From positions 1 through 40,864 of the forward strand of contig ADNK01001429.1 in NCBI GenBank assembly GCA_000320545.1: a stretch of 40,864 nt of DNA, in the 5' to 3' direction. The DNA is from Bigelowiella natans CCMP2755. Taxonomy: Eukaryota > Cercozoa > Chlorarachniophyceae. This document shows, one piece after another, positions 23,475 to 35,765 of this stretch. The position numbers and the translations under genes were made by a program. Every line of letters starts with the position of its first letter. Positions within the stretch are counted from its first letter, which is position 1. The notes under the pieces were generated by a model that saw only the letters and a list, made by a program, of their open reading frames with translations, was not told the DNA's origin and ran no database searches.

Positions 23475-25029
23475 ATGCCAATCAAAACCAAGCTTACTGA
23501 AGCATTAGGCATCGAACATCCACTCATTCAGGTCTTTCGTAATTTTCTTGTACTTTTTAATGTCATTCTGATGTCGTAGTGCGCTTGAATAGGGTGGAAT
23601 GCACTTCGTCGGGTATGCAGAGATGGCTGCTGCAGTGTCGAACGGAGGAGGTATGCTCATGAAGGACCATTAAGATCGATGTGGAATTGAAGAAACATTT
23701 TGTAAATTTCAGGTCTCGGAACTATCACTGCACTCACCCAGCCCAATGCCGAGGCTCTTCGCAAAGAAATACGGAAGTGCAAGGCTCTGACTAAGAAACC
23801 GTTCGCAGTAAATCTTACTCTTCTTCCTGTGGTGACGGCTCCCGACTATGGAAGCTTCGCAAAAGTCATCGTTGAGGAGGTAGTATTGCTGATGCTCTTT
23901 AGAGCAACCCCCCACCTTCACAGACTCTCAAACCGTTTGATCTCCCCACCTTTAGGGTGTCAAGATAGTAGAGACTGCCGGCAGAAACCCAAAGAAATTC
24001 ATTAAGTTCTTCAAGGAAAACGGATGCTATGTGATCCATAAGTGTGTCGCCATTCGCCATGCTCTGACAGCGCAACGACTTGGAGCTGACATGATTTCAA
24101 TGGACGGTTTTGAGTGCGGTGGGCATCCAGGTGAAGAAGACATTGGTAACTGGATTCTTCTGGCACAGGCTGCAAGAAAGCTCAAGATACCATTCGTAGC
24201 ATCTGGTGGTTGTGCAAACGGAGCACAGCTTGCTGCTGCTCTCGCTCTTGGAGCAGAGGGGATGAACATGGGCACACGCTTCATGGCGACCAAGGAGGCT
24301 CCCATTCGCCCCGAAATCAAGAAGGTATACATCATGCCATACTTGTAAAAATGAGCACGGCATCCAACTTCATTAATATTTCTTTTTACATGTATCAGGC
24401 CCTGGTTGAAGGGGATGAGAGGGCCACAACATTGGTATGAAAGTAACATAGAATTTATTGCCGAAACATTTGAGCGTATCCTCTAGCTAACGTACTTTTT
24501 TATTTCTATTAAATGCGAAGGTCATGCGTTCCGTGGGCAACACTGAGCGTGTCTATAAGAATAGTGCTGCGGAAAAAGTACGGGAAATTGAGGCTGAGAA
24601 CCCTGGGGATTTCATGGCATTCAGACATTTGGTTAACACTCGTCACTAGCCAGCCATCTATTTGCTGAATTGTTGCAAGTATTAAAACATATGTGACTCC
24701 TAATTCAATTTAGGTTCGTGGTGAAAACTACAGGAAATCATTCCAAGAAACCGGGGATACTAAAAGCTCTGTCTGGTCGTGTGGTCAGTCAATGGCTCTT
24801 ATTGATTCAGTACCCTCCTGCAAGGAATTGGTGAGTCTTGTCTTTTCCTATCTTTTCCTCTCTTCCTTCCTCCTCTTCTAACAAGGAATTTACGGTGATA
24901 GATCATCGTAATCTGTATTCAGATATGTCTTACTCAGCAGTAATTATTTAGATCGGAACTATCGTAAGCGATGCTGAGACTATCATTGCAAGAAGGCTCC
25001 AAAACATGGTGGTCAAGAGTAAATTGTAG
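23475..25029 (+). CDS. Nitronate monooxygenase (2-nitropropane dioxygenase family)
   Basis: An FMN enzyme that oxidises toxic nitronates to carbonyl compounds and nitrite. Eight exons (23475-23531, 23593-23650, 23713-23879, 23956-24324, 24399-24434, 24521-24631, 24714-24830, 24952-25029) keep phase and give 330 residues, usual for the family. Visible features: IEHPLIQGGMHFVGYAE (N-terminal strand and flavin loop), AAAVSNGGGLGTI, then MISMDGFECGGHPGEED (active-site region ending with the conserved GGH-G), FVASGGCANGAQLAAAL and GAEGMNMGTRFMAT (FMN-phosphate binding in the TIM barrel). No targeting peptide is evident. Introns are short (50-120 nt) and lack microsatellites. The C-terminal segment (SLKSSVWSCGQSMAL-like, starting about residue 280) is normal for eukaryotic members of this family as far as I can judge. 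Confidence 0.93.
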
Positions 25030-25076
25030 CGCAAGTTGACTCAAAATTGATAGATAACCAAAAAATAGTTGTAGTG

Positions 25077-25112
<36 letters not shown>

Positions 25113-25605
25113 CTATTAGTACGGGATGTTAAAGTGCGCACCGCGACCGTAAGACATATAGTATGAGAGCATTTAAAGAGTGCTTGCATTGGCATGATAA
25201 AATGTCGATTTGTGTAATATTGTGCCATGCGCGTATATACGTAAACAACATAAATCCATGAGTAAAGCAAGTATAACAAGCGCATGTGAACGTGCGTGTC
25301 TGCACGTGACACCATGAAGGCTGCGCTGCGCACGACGCTGTCCTCATCATTTGCAGATCTCACTGCTGATGCCCTACAACGACAAGAGCTGATGTGAAAT
25401 CTATGATGCAGATGCCGCGCACCACTAATCGATGTGCTCAATGATCTCTAATGCCTTCATAGACGACGCGCAGTAATAAAGGATCATCGATAATAGATAA
25501 TTGTGGGATGTACGTGTTTTAAGCCCAAGTAATAATAACACTTAAAAGCTATGATAAACACTAGAAGATTGATCATCTTCACATGTCAAGCTCTTCAAAT
25601 TATAT
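25030..25605. other. Intergenic with (AGT)n microsatellite
   Basis: An AGT run lies at about 25076-25113. The rest has no supported gene; it separates the convergent ends of the nitronate monooxygenase and the next gene. Confidence 0.5.
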
Positions 25606-26432
25606 TCACACCCACACAATCTTCTCTTGTGATAACACCGGGCACGTGGCAGCACTCGAAACGCTTAGACGATGACGAAACCTTTTTTCACGATAATCAA
25701 CGACCACTCTATCATCGTCGGTGCCCCGAATTAGGTTGGATGCAGTCCAGTCAAAATTGGTGTCATCTTCAATCATCACTCTAGAGCTACAACAAGAGCT
25801 ACGACTATGAGAAAGTGGTGAGATCTCGCAATGATCTTCTTCCCTGCTCGCTGAAAATTTGGCTTCAATCGTCTCGGGCCACAACTCTTCGTCCTTGTCC
25901 CTTGTATTCAGGTGAAACTTTCGCAGCTCATGTTCCAGTGTTCGAACCTTATTCCGCAAGCGTTGGTTAGCTGCCAGGCATTGCTTAATGTCCTTGTCCG
26001 TCAAGGTTCCAAGGTTGCCTTCGCATTCTGAAGAAAGGTGACAATTACCCATTCTTTATCCCTTACCCGCTGCGCCGATTGAGCGATTGCGTGAGAGCAC
26101 GACGGGAGCAGTCTGACGTGGTTGTGCAAGGTAGAAATACTGCCCGTTCAAGGAATGCGCGGCAACTCAAATGCGTCGAACACAGGATGAGAAATGTCCG
26201 TCCTTTTCGCAAGCTCGGAACACACACACAGGGTGCTCGTCTGAATAGTGCTGATGGTATTTATTTCGGAAGAGAAATTTTGATGACGCTTCAGCAAGGA
26301 TGTCGTAAACCACGCGATCCCCTCGGATCGAAGCAAGTTTGGGTCAAGTTTACATGTCGCACGTGGAGTTTGCCGCCCACGGACCAACTTGTCGGCATGT
26401 TCGGAAAGAGATCGAATTTTCTTGTGCGACAT
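25606..26432 (-). CDS. Coiled-coil protein, 3 exons, unrecognised
   Basis: Exons 26432-26184, 26112-26067 and 26027-25606 join in phase for 238 residues. The first exon starts MSHKKIRSLSEHADKLVRG. The third carries a heptad-rich stretch (DKDIKQCLAANQRLRNKVRT, then LEHELRKFHLN) typical of a short parallel coiled coil, then an acidic region and a Ser-rich segment (SPLSHSRSSCCSSRV). An ATG at 26052 would give a shorter, intronless version beginning MGNC, but it lies inside what looks like the second intron (GTAAGGG ... tttcttcag), so I prefer the spliced form. The first donor (GTGTTC) is the weakest site; acceptor 26151 is an alternative in the same phase. Confidence 0.6.
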
Positions 26433-26608
26433 GGCAATCGCCCTTCATTCTGAATTTCGTCCGCACCCTACAACAACCCACGGCCTGAGTCTCCCCCACC
26501 GGTACGTTCGCTTGCACCGAAAGTTGATCCAATCCTATTCGGGATCAGGGTGAAACAAAATTGATACAGTAGAAATCTCATCTATAGGATTGCTAATATA
26601 GGAGGAAA
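26433..26608. promoter_or_regulatory. Short bidirectional promoter region
   Basis: Only ~176 bp separate the ATG of the coiled-coil gene (-) and that of MRPL43 (+), so both promoters must share it. No specific motif can be assigned. Confidence 0.5.
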
Positions 26609-27237
26609 ATGATTCGGGGAGTATGGCAGTTGGAACGCCTCGTGATCAACTACTGTCGGACTCCTTGCAGCACAGGCGTCTAGTAATGGCGAATATTTCC
26701 TAACAACGCGTGTACTGTGTCTCTTATGGCGCTAACCACTGTTATTCATGACCATAACTATTTTTCGTGAAATATATGTTCAGTGAGCTGATGAAGGAGA
26801 AGAAAAGGATCCTCGACTTCGCGAAGGAAAATCCCCAGATCGAGGTTGTCACGAAGCTAAACCCTCAACGGATTCCCCATGTCGTCGGCACCTACGGTAA
26901 TGATGTTTTCGGCTGTAACACATTTCCACTCAAATTCTCACAATATGACCTATAATCATAGCCGGGAGCATTGATCACCAAGTCGGAATAAAGAACTCCA
27001 CGGCTGACGAAATTGTAGATGTGAGTGGCAGCAACCTTTTGATTCTTCTCAAGCATGTTTCTTGTGTGGCCGCTGAAATTCGTCCCTTAGGTTCTTTACA
27101 AATTGAGGAACAGAAGTGCAAGGGAAACTAGCTCCCTTGAGCACTGGGGGAAGCCACAGACGAAACATCCAAGTGTCCAAGGAATATGGACGCCGACTTG
27201 TGATCCAGATGCAATAATCGTGAAACGGAGGCAATGA
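26609..27237 (+). CDS. MRPL43: Mitochondrial ribosomal protein mL43
   Basis: A component of the mitochondrial large ribosomal subunit with the L51/S25/CI-B8 thioredoxin-like fold. Four exons (26609-26682, 26784-26896, 26962-27020, 27091-27237) keep phase and give 130 residues, typical of mL43. Recognisable stretches: MIRGVWQLERLVINYC (N-terminal strand), ILDFAKENPQIEVVTKL and RIPHVVGTY (central fold), GIKNSTADEIVDVLYKLRNR, and the C-terminal tail HPSVQGIW, which is characteristic of the family. The N-terminal segment is basic and aromatic, as in other mL43 proteins without a long presequence. It is divergently paired with the coiled-coil gene. Confidence 0.94.
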
Positions 27238-28108
27238 CATCAAACTTCAATGCTATAGAGCAGAGAATAACTGGATATCTCATTCATCAAGTAGATTAGA
27301 AAATTTAGGTAGATATCTGAAGGTAGGAGCGGTACACTGATACATTATTATTGCCCTGTGTATGTTTCATGTACGTCGCTGATGACTCCAAATAAACAAT
27401 GATATACATTTATCATGCTGGTGGCCATCATCGGCTGGTATTTAGTCACCTGATTATTCATACGTACTTAATAATGCATATTAGACGAATGAGCAATAAA
27501 TACGTCTAGACATGTTCGGCTTTATTATGCTGTTATTATATCGTGGAGCGTAGGAGGCTGTGTCTGTATAACTGTGTTTATTAACTCGAGAAAATTTGTA
27601 CTAGGCTCTCTAAATGTATATATTTTAAATATACATCAGTCGTTACACCATGCTAGCATGCGCTATGCGTCTAGCCGTACCAGCGTACTACTTATAGGTA
27701 TGAATGTAATAGTCACGCTATGTATATGGCTTATTAGCCATGTCTATTATAGCTGTACGTCATAAAGCTAGCAATTTAGTACGTATAAGCTCTTCTATTA
27801 GCGAGGAGAAGGTAGAGCTAGCTACATTATCTACACATGCTTCATTATAACTAGATATATACATACGTGCTTCCTCATTGCCCTGGCTATAGCTAGCGAC
27901 ATAAGCCTGTCATCGCACGCCACTGCTAATGATGGTAGCTCGTACAGCATTAATTTATCGGCCTCTATCCGATCCAGCGCGTGCAATAAAGCAATCTCAC
28001 ACAATTTGACGACGCACAAGCTAGCAAGGACTACCCTCTGTCAGCGTGCATTCTCTTGCTGTTATATTGATGCTATCAGCGTGTTTTTGCCTTTGACGCG
28101 TGGATCAA
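27238..28108. other. A+T-rich intergenic stretch, no gene seen
   Basis: It separates the 3' ends of MRPL43 and of the U-box gene. From about 27640 to 28030 it has many ctag and gctagc words, like the stretch at 11650-12330. No supported frame or tRNA-like structure was found. Confidence 0.5.
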
Positions 28109-31100
28109 TTACGCCTGGTCGTCACGAAGTTGAGGCCGGTCTTTAAAGAACTCCTCAATGCTATTTCTAAGAGAAATGTTCGGAACCAACCGCCTATGGT
28201 CAAGAGGTAGTCCTGTCTGAGGAGACACGGGATGTTTGCCTTTCTTGCGCAGCCACTTTTGGATGGCGAGTCGTTCATAGGAGTAACCATCAGCTGTGAT
28301 GACGGGGTCCAGCATAATCTCGCATGTGATGGGGCACGTGAAGGAGGGCGGAATCTGCGTTGAACGATGGAAAATTAGCTTTGTTGTTAGAAGAATGGGG
28401 AATCGATAGCTCGCTACTACAAGACGACGGGGATGTGTGTCATACAAAGCCGCAAGCAGGAGCTTGAGAGACAGAGAATAAGCACGCACACCCTTGCGAG
28501 CACCCCTCTAAAAAAAAGGAAAAACCCTTCTGCCCTCCCCACTATCATAAGTAGCACCTGCTGGTGAAGCCTCTCCTTATCCTCCTTCTCCCCCTCCTCT
28601 TGAGCGAGCTTCTGTAGCTTCCTAACAACGTTAGTCTCTTCCTCCTCTTCCGCTCATCAGCCGCGGCCTTCCTCTCGCCCCTTGCCGCCTCAACATGAAG
28701 GTCAAAAGCAGCGCGCTTGACCTCGAATGCCATTTTGGATTCCTCCAGATCCTCCTGCAATGACTGAAGCTACGACGGGGGGGGGGGGGGGACACGTTTG
28801 TGCAGCCGATATCAATATCACTAATACTTTTATGTAAGTATATAGACATATGGCGATGCTTAAGACAGCAAGTACAGATGAACCAGAAACACATCGAAAC
28901 CAGTCAACCCATTCTTCTCTTTCTCCTCCTCCTCTTCTCCTGTTGTTACTATTGCCACTGCTATCACTACAACTCCTATGACACAAAGAAGAAGAAGAAG
29001 AAGAAGAAGAAGAAGAAGAAGAAGGAAGAAAACCTCGCCCATTTTTGCCTTAATCGAGTAGTCTCTCTCCCTCAATTCCCGGGTTCGCTCAGTTGCATAT
29101 GCCTCTTCCTTTCGCCTCATTTCCTCAAGACCTTGCAGGACCAGGCCTATCTGCGACTCAACGCGCATCTTACTGAACTCGGCATCTTTCAGCATCGAAT
29201 CGGCCTTTTCTAGCGTCTTGAGAATAGCCATGACCATCTCACGTGCCTCCTCCTGCAGCTTTCTGGCAATCCCACGGCTGTGCTTCACGTGCGCCTTCTC
29301 CTTCTCCAGGTCCCTCTCATCGAGCTGCATTCTGGACGCCGTGACCGACAGCATCTTTGCCAGATCCGTTAGAGATGAGGGGCTAAGGCGACGTGAGGAT
29401 GACGATGATGCCTCCATGCGGCGGTGATGATGGGCAGCTCCATTGCTGCTGCTACGCTTGGCGCTGCCTCTCAAGCGGTCGGGAGATATCATCTTGCGGT
29501 TGTTAGCTTCGAACATGCCTTTAAGATCATCACTACCGCTACTACGCTTCTCAGCTCCGTCATCATGATTAATGCCACCGTCAGCAGCAGCATTATCATC
29601 ACCATTATTGTGGATGCTGCTCCCCCTCCTCGTCGTCGCCTTTTGTTGTTGCTGAGCTTGGTGATGACTATCACTGCCAATATCATCATTGTTCTCGTAG
29701 CGCTGCGGCAGCTTGCAGGCCTTATCGAGCTCCTCGGTCCTTGTCTTTAACCTGCATCGATGATAATGATGATGCTCACGTTTAACGGTGACGACGACAC
29801 AAAGGATCATCAAGCTGCAGCAGTCGGTGCGTGCCAAATGATGATGAAACACAGCAAAGGGGCTACAGAACGAAGCCCTCAGGGGATGTTGATGATGATA
29901 ATGATAATGATAATGATGATGATGATGATAATGATGATGATGATGATAATGATAATGATGATGATGATGATGATGGCTTTTGCGATGAGGATTAGAGTGA
30001 AGGATAGGAACAGGAGTGTTCTTCTTCTTTTTCTTCTTCTTTTACTACTACTACTACTGCTGCTGCTGCTACTACTACTATTCCCCTACTTCTGAAGCTG
30101 CCTTTTATGCTCCTCCAGAATCCTGTGGACTGCCGTCTAAGTGGCATAAGTAGTTAGCAGAATAACGACAGATCATCATCGCCACCACCATCATCATCAT
30201 CATCATTATTATTATTATTATTATTATTTCAGTGGATCGCATATGATTGCCGACTCTCCCTCGATTATTTGGCCGGCACAAAGTAGCACCCCCCCCCACC
30301 CCACCCCTCCTCCTCCGCCGCCCACTCTGCGTAGCACTAAAATTACCTGATGTTTTTGGAGGAGGGAATCGGCCTCCGAGAGACTCTTCAGCTCCTCTAG
30401 TCCTGGCACTTTCCTTGAGAAATATTCGAATTCCTGCATGGTGATGATGGTGGTGATGATGATGACGATGATGACGATGATGACGATGATGACGGTGAAA
30501 AGAATCATCAGAGGAAGAAGAAGAAGAAGATATCCATGAAACGCTCGACTTGAATATATGATGGACAGGCAGGTAGATGATACACTGATAGGTAGCAGAG
30601 AGGGGAGAACAGCTGCTCACACTCTACCCAAACCCCGCCCCCCCCTCTCCCTCTCCCTGTGTGTCTGTGGTTCATATCTCTGCTATGTTCCATCCCCCTT
30701 CCTTCCTTCTTAGCCGTGGGAATCTCGAGGTCTTCTACCATGACGAATGACTGTTTCTGGGCATTAGCGACGCTCTTCCACGATAACGGTGTTACAGGCA
30801 CGCCGTCGATGCTTACGAGTCGGTCCCCCTTCTCTAGCTTCAGAACGTCGATCTTATCCTGGAGATAGATTGGCGTGGGAGAAGGGGGGGGGGGGGGGGG
30901 AGATGGAACACGGGGGAAATTAAGCACAACAAGACTGGACAGACATCGTGTTGATGGTAAATGATGATGATGATGATGATGATCTCACTCACACGTAAAA
31001 CACAACGACACTACAGATTTCCCCCTTGCTCCCTACCACATCCACGACTCCCATATCTATGCTGCTGCTGCTGCTGCTACATCTCCTCATAATGTGAGTC

Positions 31101-31350
31101 GTCGGTGTGGGGGGGAAACACGTAATCACTGCCTTCAGATGCAGGAGCTTGTCAAAACGTGCAGAAATGATCTCGTTTATATGCTCGGATTTAACTCGAA
31201 TCTGCAAAGTGAAGAGGAGGAGGAGGAGGAGGAGGAGGAAGATACAGATAATGCAGGGTTCAGTGGTTTCCTACTGCTAGTAATAGCTTTAATGCGTATT
31301 CTGACGATTGAGAAATGGGCCGCCTCTCTTGAACAACGCCCCTTCCAAAA

Positions 31351-31388
<38 letters not shown>

Positions 31389-32294
31389 ACCCACTTATAC
31401 ACACTACTACAACTACTAATACTGTTGCTACTACTACTCTATCACCTTTTTTACTATGCTTGAATTTGCTGCTTTCAGGTTGGAAGAAGGCGAGAGTGAT
31501 GACGAGGAAGATGATGGCGGGTTCTTCTTCTTTTTCTTCTTATTCTTCTTCTTCTCGTCTGATGACTGATGATGAAGGAGATGCTCCTTGGCTGCGCTAC
31601 TACCACTACTACTTCGAATGCTACTATGGTGATGACTCCGGTTGATTTTTACCAACTCTCCTTTTCGCTCCTTGCTGCTACAACTACAACTACTTATCTC
31701 CTTCTTGTCGGTGATAGTACTCTTCGTCATCACCATCATGTGCCCTTTATCCGCTGCTGAGAGTAACGAGGGGTGAATCGTCGTCTTCTCTGCCTCCTCC
31801 TCCTCCTCCTCCTCCTCCTCTCTCCCGTCCTTGCTGTCGTTGGGAAGGAGAGAGGGGGGCAGCGGGGCGGGATATCCTGGAGAACGTAGCTTCGCTGAAG
31901 ACGGTGGACTTCTGCTAACGGCCACATCATCGTTACTGGTTCTTCTGCTCATCCTCTTCCTGCTGCTGCTGCTGCTGCTGCTTGTTGCATGGGTTGGCCC
32001 TCTTCTCTTTCTCTCTAGGAAAGAAGAAGGAGAAGAGGAAGAAGATGATGAAGAAGAAGCATCATCCTCCTCTCTCCAGGCTGCTGCTATTCTTTTCTTC
32101 CCGACCTTCCTTCGATGGCGGCGGTGTTTCTTATCCCCCTCCCCAGCAGGGAGGACAGTGGCAGTGTCGTTGCTAGTAGCACTCAGGATCAGGAACTCGA
32201 GCTCTTCATCCTCGTCATCCTCGTCGATGATCTTCTTGCCGTCGTCATCATCGCCATCTCCCAGCATCACGACACCCTCCAGGTTTTTGATTAT
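28109..32294 (-). CDS. PDZ-like, coiled-coil and U-box protein (possible 3' half of a larger gene)
   Basis: Minus-strand exons in phase: 32294-31446, 31201-31130, 30858-30739, 30433-30347, 30136-30090, 29751-29034, 28769-28558 (see frame break), 28507-28490 and 28354-28109. In order: an acidic/Ser/Lys low-complexity region; IRVKSEHINEIISARFDKLL; a PDZ-like segment (LKLEKGDRLVSIDGVPVTPL); long coiled coil (KVPGLEELKSLSEADSLLQK, RILEEHKRQLQKLKTRTEEL, then EKEKAHVKHSRGIARKLQEE); and a C-terminal U-box (PPSFTCPITCEIMLDPVITA, GYSYERLAIQKWL, SPQTGLPLDHRRLVPN, LRNSIEEFF). U-boxes recruit E2 enzymes, so an E3 ubiquitin ligase is likely. The exon before 32294 is probably 32920-32857 (GLKVMLALLAAVYRKLVDTA, phase 0 into 32294), which would tie this to the upstream exon series. 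A donor later than 30739 is possible. Confidence 0.75.
28558..28769 (-). other. Exon with a reading-frame break in the coiled coil
   Basis: The first part reads LQSLQEDLEESKMAFEVKRA and on to KAAADER (to about 28650), then becomes basic and soon stops. From 28653 another frame reads EEEETNVVRKLQKLAQEEGE ... DKERLHQQ up to the donor at 28557, as expected of the coiled coil, and it is this frame that joins in phase to the next exon. The two frames differ by a one-base deletion (or two-base gain) near 28653. Confidence 0.6.
28987..29024. repeat. (GAA)n microsatellite at intron start
   Basis: On the sense (minus) strand it is (TTC)n, beginning about 10 bases after the donor at 29033. Confidence 0.95.
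29890..29975. repeat. (GAT)n / (AATGAT) tract
   Basis: A long run of GAT and AAT triplets lies in the intron between exons 30136-30090 and 29751-29034; similar GAT runs recur at 30187-30210, 30456-30492 and 30960-30983. Confidence 0.9.
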
Positions 32295-32298
32295 CTAT

Positions 32299-32361
<63 letters not shown>

Positions 32362-33065
32362 GAGGAGGAGGAGGAGGAGAGAGAGGGAGAGGGAGAGAGA
32401 AACGCCGATTGTAGTAAGAACTTGTTGATTGGAAGAAAATACTCTGAATCAATCACAGATCGCGATCATCCGATACAAATCATCGCCTCCCCACGAATTA
32501 GCAGCAGCAGCATGAATGTCGATCCCTCAAAGCAGCAGCGCTGCTGCTGAAGAGATGTTTAGTAGTAGTAGTAGTAGTAGTAAAAGGAGTAGTAACAGTA
32601 GTAGTAGCACCCTGCGTTATTATTACAGCTTTTTGGCCGTCCGGCAAAAAACAACTGGAAGAACCACCAGCATTGTTGTTGCCGGTTCTCCAAATAATCA
32701 AACGGGGTTGAATCAACCACCACTACGATGGCGATGACGACGACGACGATGATGATGATGATGGTGATGATGATGATGATGATGATGACGGAATCAAGTC
32801 TAAACCGCTGCGTATGGCGGCCTATGTGTTCTCCTCATGCTACTACTGCGTAATACCGTTGCCGTATCTACGAGCTTCCTATACACTGCTGCGAGGAGAG
32901 CAAGCATCACCTTCAGGCCTCTTTTGCACACCTATTGCATCATCAGGAGGACGAGGAGGAGGAGGAGGAGGAGAGGGGGGGGAAGAATCGTCAAGAGGAT
33001 GCTCAAGAATAGTTCATCGCAACTGGGCAATGATGACAGCGAATACAACGGCAATGATTCTGAGT

Positions 33066-33097
<32 letters not shown>

Positions 33098-33336
33098 AAT
33101 GATGGTGATGATGGGAGAGAAAACAAATGCTCGTCTTCTTGTTGCATGGTGCTGCAGAATATAATAAAACCATCGCTCGCTTTGGGCGCTACTACAAACG
33201 CAACCACCAATCTCAAGATTATTGAGGATGATGATGGCCATAGCTGCCCCTCAAAACATTGTGCAGTGTTGTGCAATATACGTGTAGTATCTCTCATCGA
33301 CTCATCGCTCACATGCTTTGCCAATCTAGTCCTTAC
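32295..33336 (-). other. Unresolved stretch between the two exon series
   Basis: It holds a compound (CA)n(GA)n(GGA)n tract at 32300-32390, directly upstream (on the minus strand) of the acceptor for exon 32294, and one likely exon at 32920-32857. That exon needs two bases from an earlier exon, while the exon ending at 33337 supplies none, so at least one small exon is missing from my model. No start codon with promoter-like context was found, which favours one continuous gene. Confidence 0.4.
32300..32390. repeat. Compound (CA)n(GA)n(GGA)n tract
   Basis: On the minus strand it reads (TCC)n(TC)n(TG)n and leads directly into the acceptor gtggatag at 32295, the apparent polypyrimidine tract of that intron. 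Confidence 0.95.
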
Positions 33337-33814
33337 CGAATCGATCTCACGGCAACGGGAGAGGAACTTCTCTCCCAAGGGGAAGGCGCCATCATCACCA
33401 CCACCGTCATTACTGAGAAATGATGATAACAATAACTTTAATATAGAGAGTGGCGATTGATACTCCACGAATCAACATGAATTGGCAAGACGAGTAGGAA
33501 AATATATGAAGATAAGATGCTGTCGCTGCTGAGCGGTCAATACCCTTTTCCTTCTCCATCATCGTAATCCTCTTGACGAAGCCTTCTTTGCTGCCGTATC
33601 TTTCTCCTCTTCCTCAGAGTTGCAAGCTCATCCTCAAAGTGAATAGCGCGATTCCACTCGTTGTGAAGCCAGTGCTCGAATTCTTTCCGGTGGCAGTAGC
33701 AGCAGTAGCAGCAGCAGCAGTATTAGTCGAAGATAACTCATTATTACCATCTCTTCATCACCATCATCATCATCAGTAGCAGCAGCAGGCATGAGCCAGA
33801 GGAGCAGAATAAGT

Positions 33815-33853
<39 letters not shown>

Positions 33854-34658
33854 TTTTATACATTCTACTGCTACTATACCGCAGCACACCGTATAATACT
33901 ACCTTGACGAGCGTGTCGAAGCTTCTTGTTGTGCTTTTTCACTTTAATGCTCAGCTGTGAGGCATATTCCTGGGTTATCCTCCTCCTCCTCCTCCTCCTC
34001 CTCTTGCTCTTGCTCTTGCTCCTTCTCCGTATCTTCTGTCCCGCCTGGCCATCTTTTGCCCCATCCCCCCCCTCCACCTCTACCTCCTCTTCTTCCTTTG
34101 AGAGAATATTCTGACCGCTGCTCTTCTTCATCTTTGTCGCACCGTCTTCGCCGTCATGTAGCAGCATGTTGTGAACGTAGTAGCCCCCCTTTTTGTCCTC
34201 CTCTTGCTTCTGCTCTAATCCCCCCCCCCTTCCTGTCGGGGAGGAGCTGCTTTCGCGCTCGCCGTTTTTCTTCTGTTTCTTCTTTCTCTTTTTCTTTTTC
34301 TCTGTGCCCCCCCTCTCGCTCATGATTTTCGCCTTCTCCTCCTCCTCCTCCTCCTCCTCCTCCTCCTCCTCCTTCACCGTCATTCTCAAGATCTTCCTCC
34401 GATCCTGCCTCTTCTCCGGGGGGGTGACGATGTCCAACAACTTGCGAAGCTTCACGTACCTTTGCCAAGTAGCAACAACCAAAAGAAGAAGAAGAAGAAG
34501 AAGAAGAAGAAGAAGAAGAAGAAGAGAAACCATGACAACTAATAGGTGGGTTGTGGCGGTGGTGGTGGTGAGGAGGAAGCAGGGGGGGAGGAAGAGCTTT
34601 CCTTGATGTGTCACGTACGCTGACGACAAGAAACACCACAACGATAGAACCTCTTTAC

Positions 34659-34702
<44 letters not shown>

Positions 34703-35018
34703 CTCTCATCACTACAACTACAACTATTGCTACAACCACAACAACAACTTCTACTATTAACCCCTTATTGAGCAGCACGAATCCCTTCTTCATGTCCGAG
34801 GCTAAAGCTGCAGCGATTGCCACCTCACCGAGGCGCTGCCGTCGACTATCTGCTGTGAAAAGGACAGGAGGGGAGGGGGGCAGGAAAAACGATCACCACT
34901 ATTTGTCGCGCTCCTATTCCATATAAGTATTTAGTATGTATAATATATAAACCTCCTGTTGCTGCCCTCGTTAAGGTCATAAGAGCCTTCGTCTCCAGCG
35001 AGGGGAGATGTGTTTGCC

Positions 35019-35054
<36 letters not shown>

Positions 35055-35433
35055 GTTTACTTAATTACCACCACATCTCAATGCACGCACCAGACGGTGT
35101 GTGTGTGTGTGTGTGTGTGCTTCTTGTGCGCACATCTATATCAACGGGGGCAGAGACGACGACAGCTACGATGACAATGGTAGTATATGCGGTGATTATG
35201 ATGATGATGATGATGGTTCACACATCGGGTCTTACTTACGGTGTTTCTGGAAGATTTGATGGCAAAATCAGTAGTTGTTTGATGCTGCATCAAGGAGGGG
35301 GGGCTAGAAAAAGGGGAGGTGAGACACAATACCTAATTGCATCTCTGAGAACAAGGGCAGCACTGCATAAATCGCCGCATGTTGAAGTCTGCGTCAGTGC
35401 TCTGATTATACGTGCAATAACAATGAATATCAA

Positions 35434-35472
<39 letters not shown>

Positions 35473-35734
35473 ATGCTCTGATTATACATTCAAATAGCAA
35501 TAATTATAAACTGATTATTATACATCTAAAAAGGACAAGGTTCAACCACGAGATTTCATCATTATCGTCATCATTATCACCATCACTATCATCACCATCA
35601 ACTTCTTCCTCTATGCTACTGCTACTTCCCCACCTCTCTAGCTTTTCTTGATTTTTGAATTTTGCGGAGGAGATGACGTCATCATCGTCGATATCAGAAG
35701 AAACACCTTCGTCCTCATCGTCAACGCCATCAGT

Positions 35735-35765
<31 letters not shown>

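Noticed and set aside
25930-25960. gttcgaacc word, like a tRNA T-arm
   Set aside because: No acceptor stem, anticodon arm or D-arm can be drawn around it, and it lies in a coding exon.
25606-26052. Intronless ORF starting MGNC as an N-myristoylated protein
   Set aside because: The residues expected for myristoylation are only partly present and the start lies within a good intron (GTAAGG ... cttcag) whose removal restores phase with upstream exons.
29889-30095. Open frames of Met/Ile or Leu/Phe repeats
   Set aside because: They are simply translations of GAT, TTC and CTG microsatellites within an intron.
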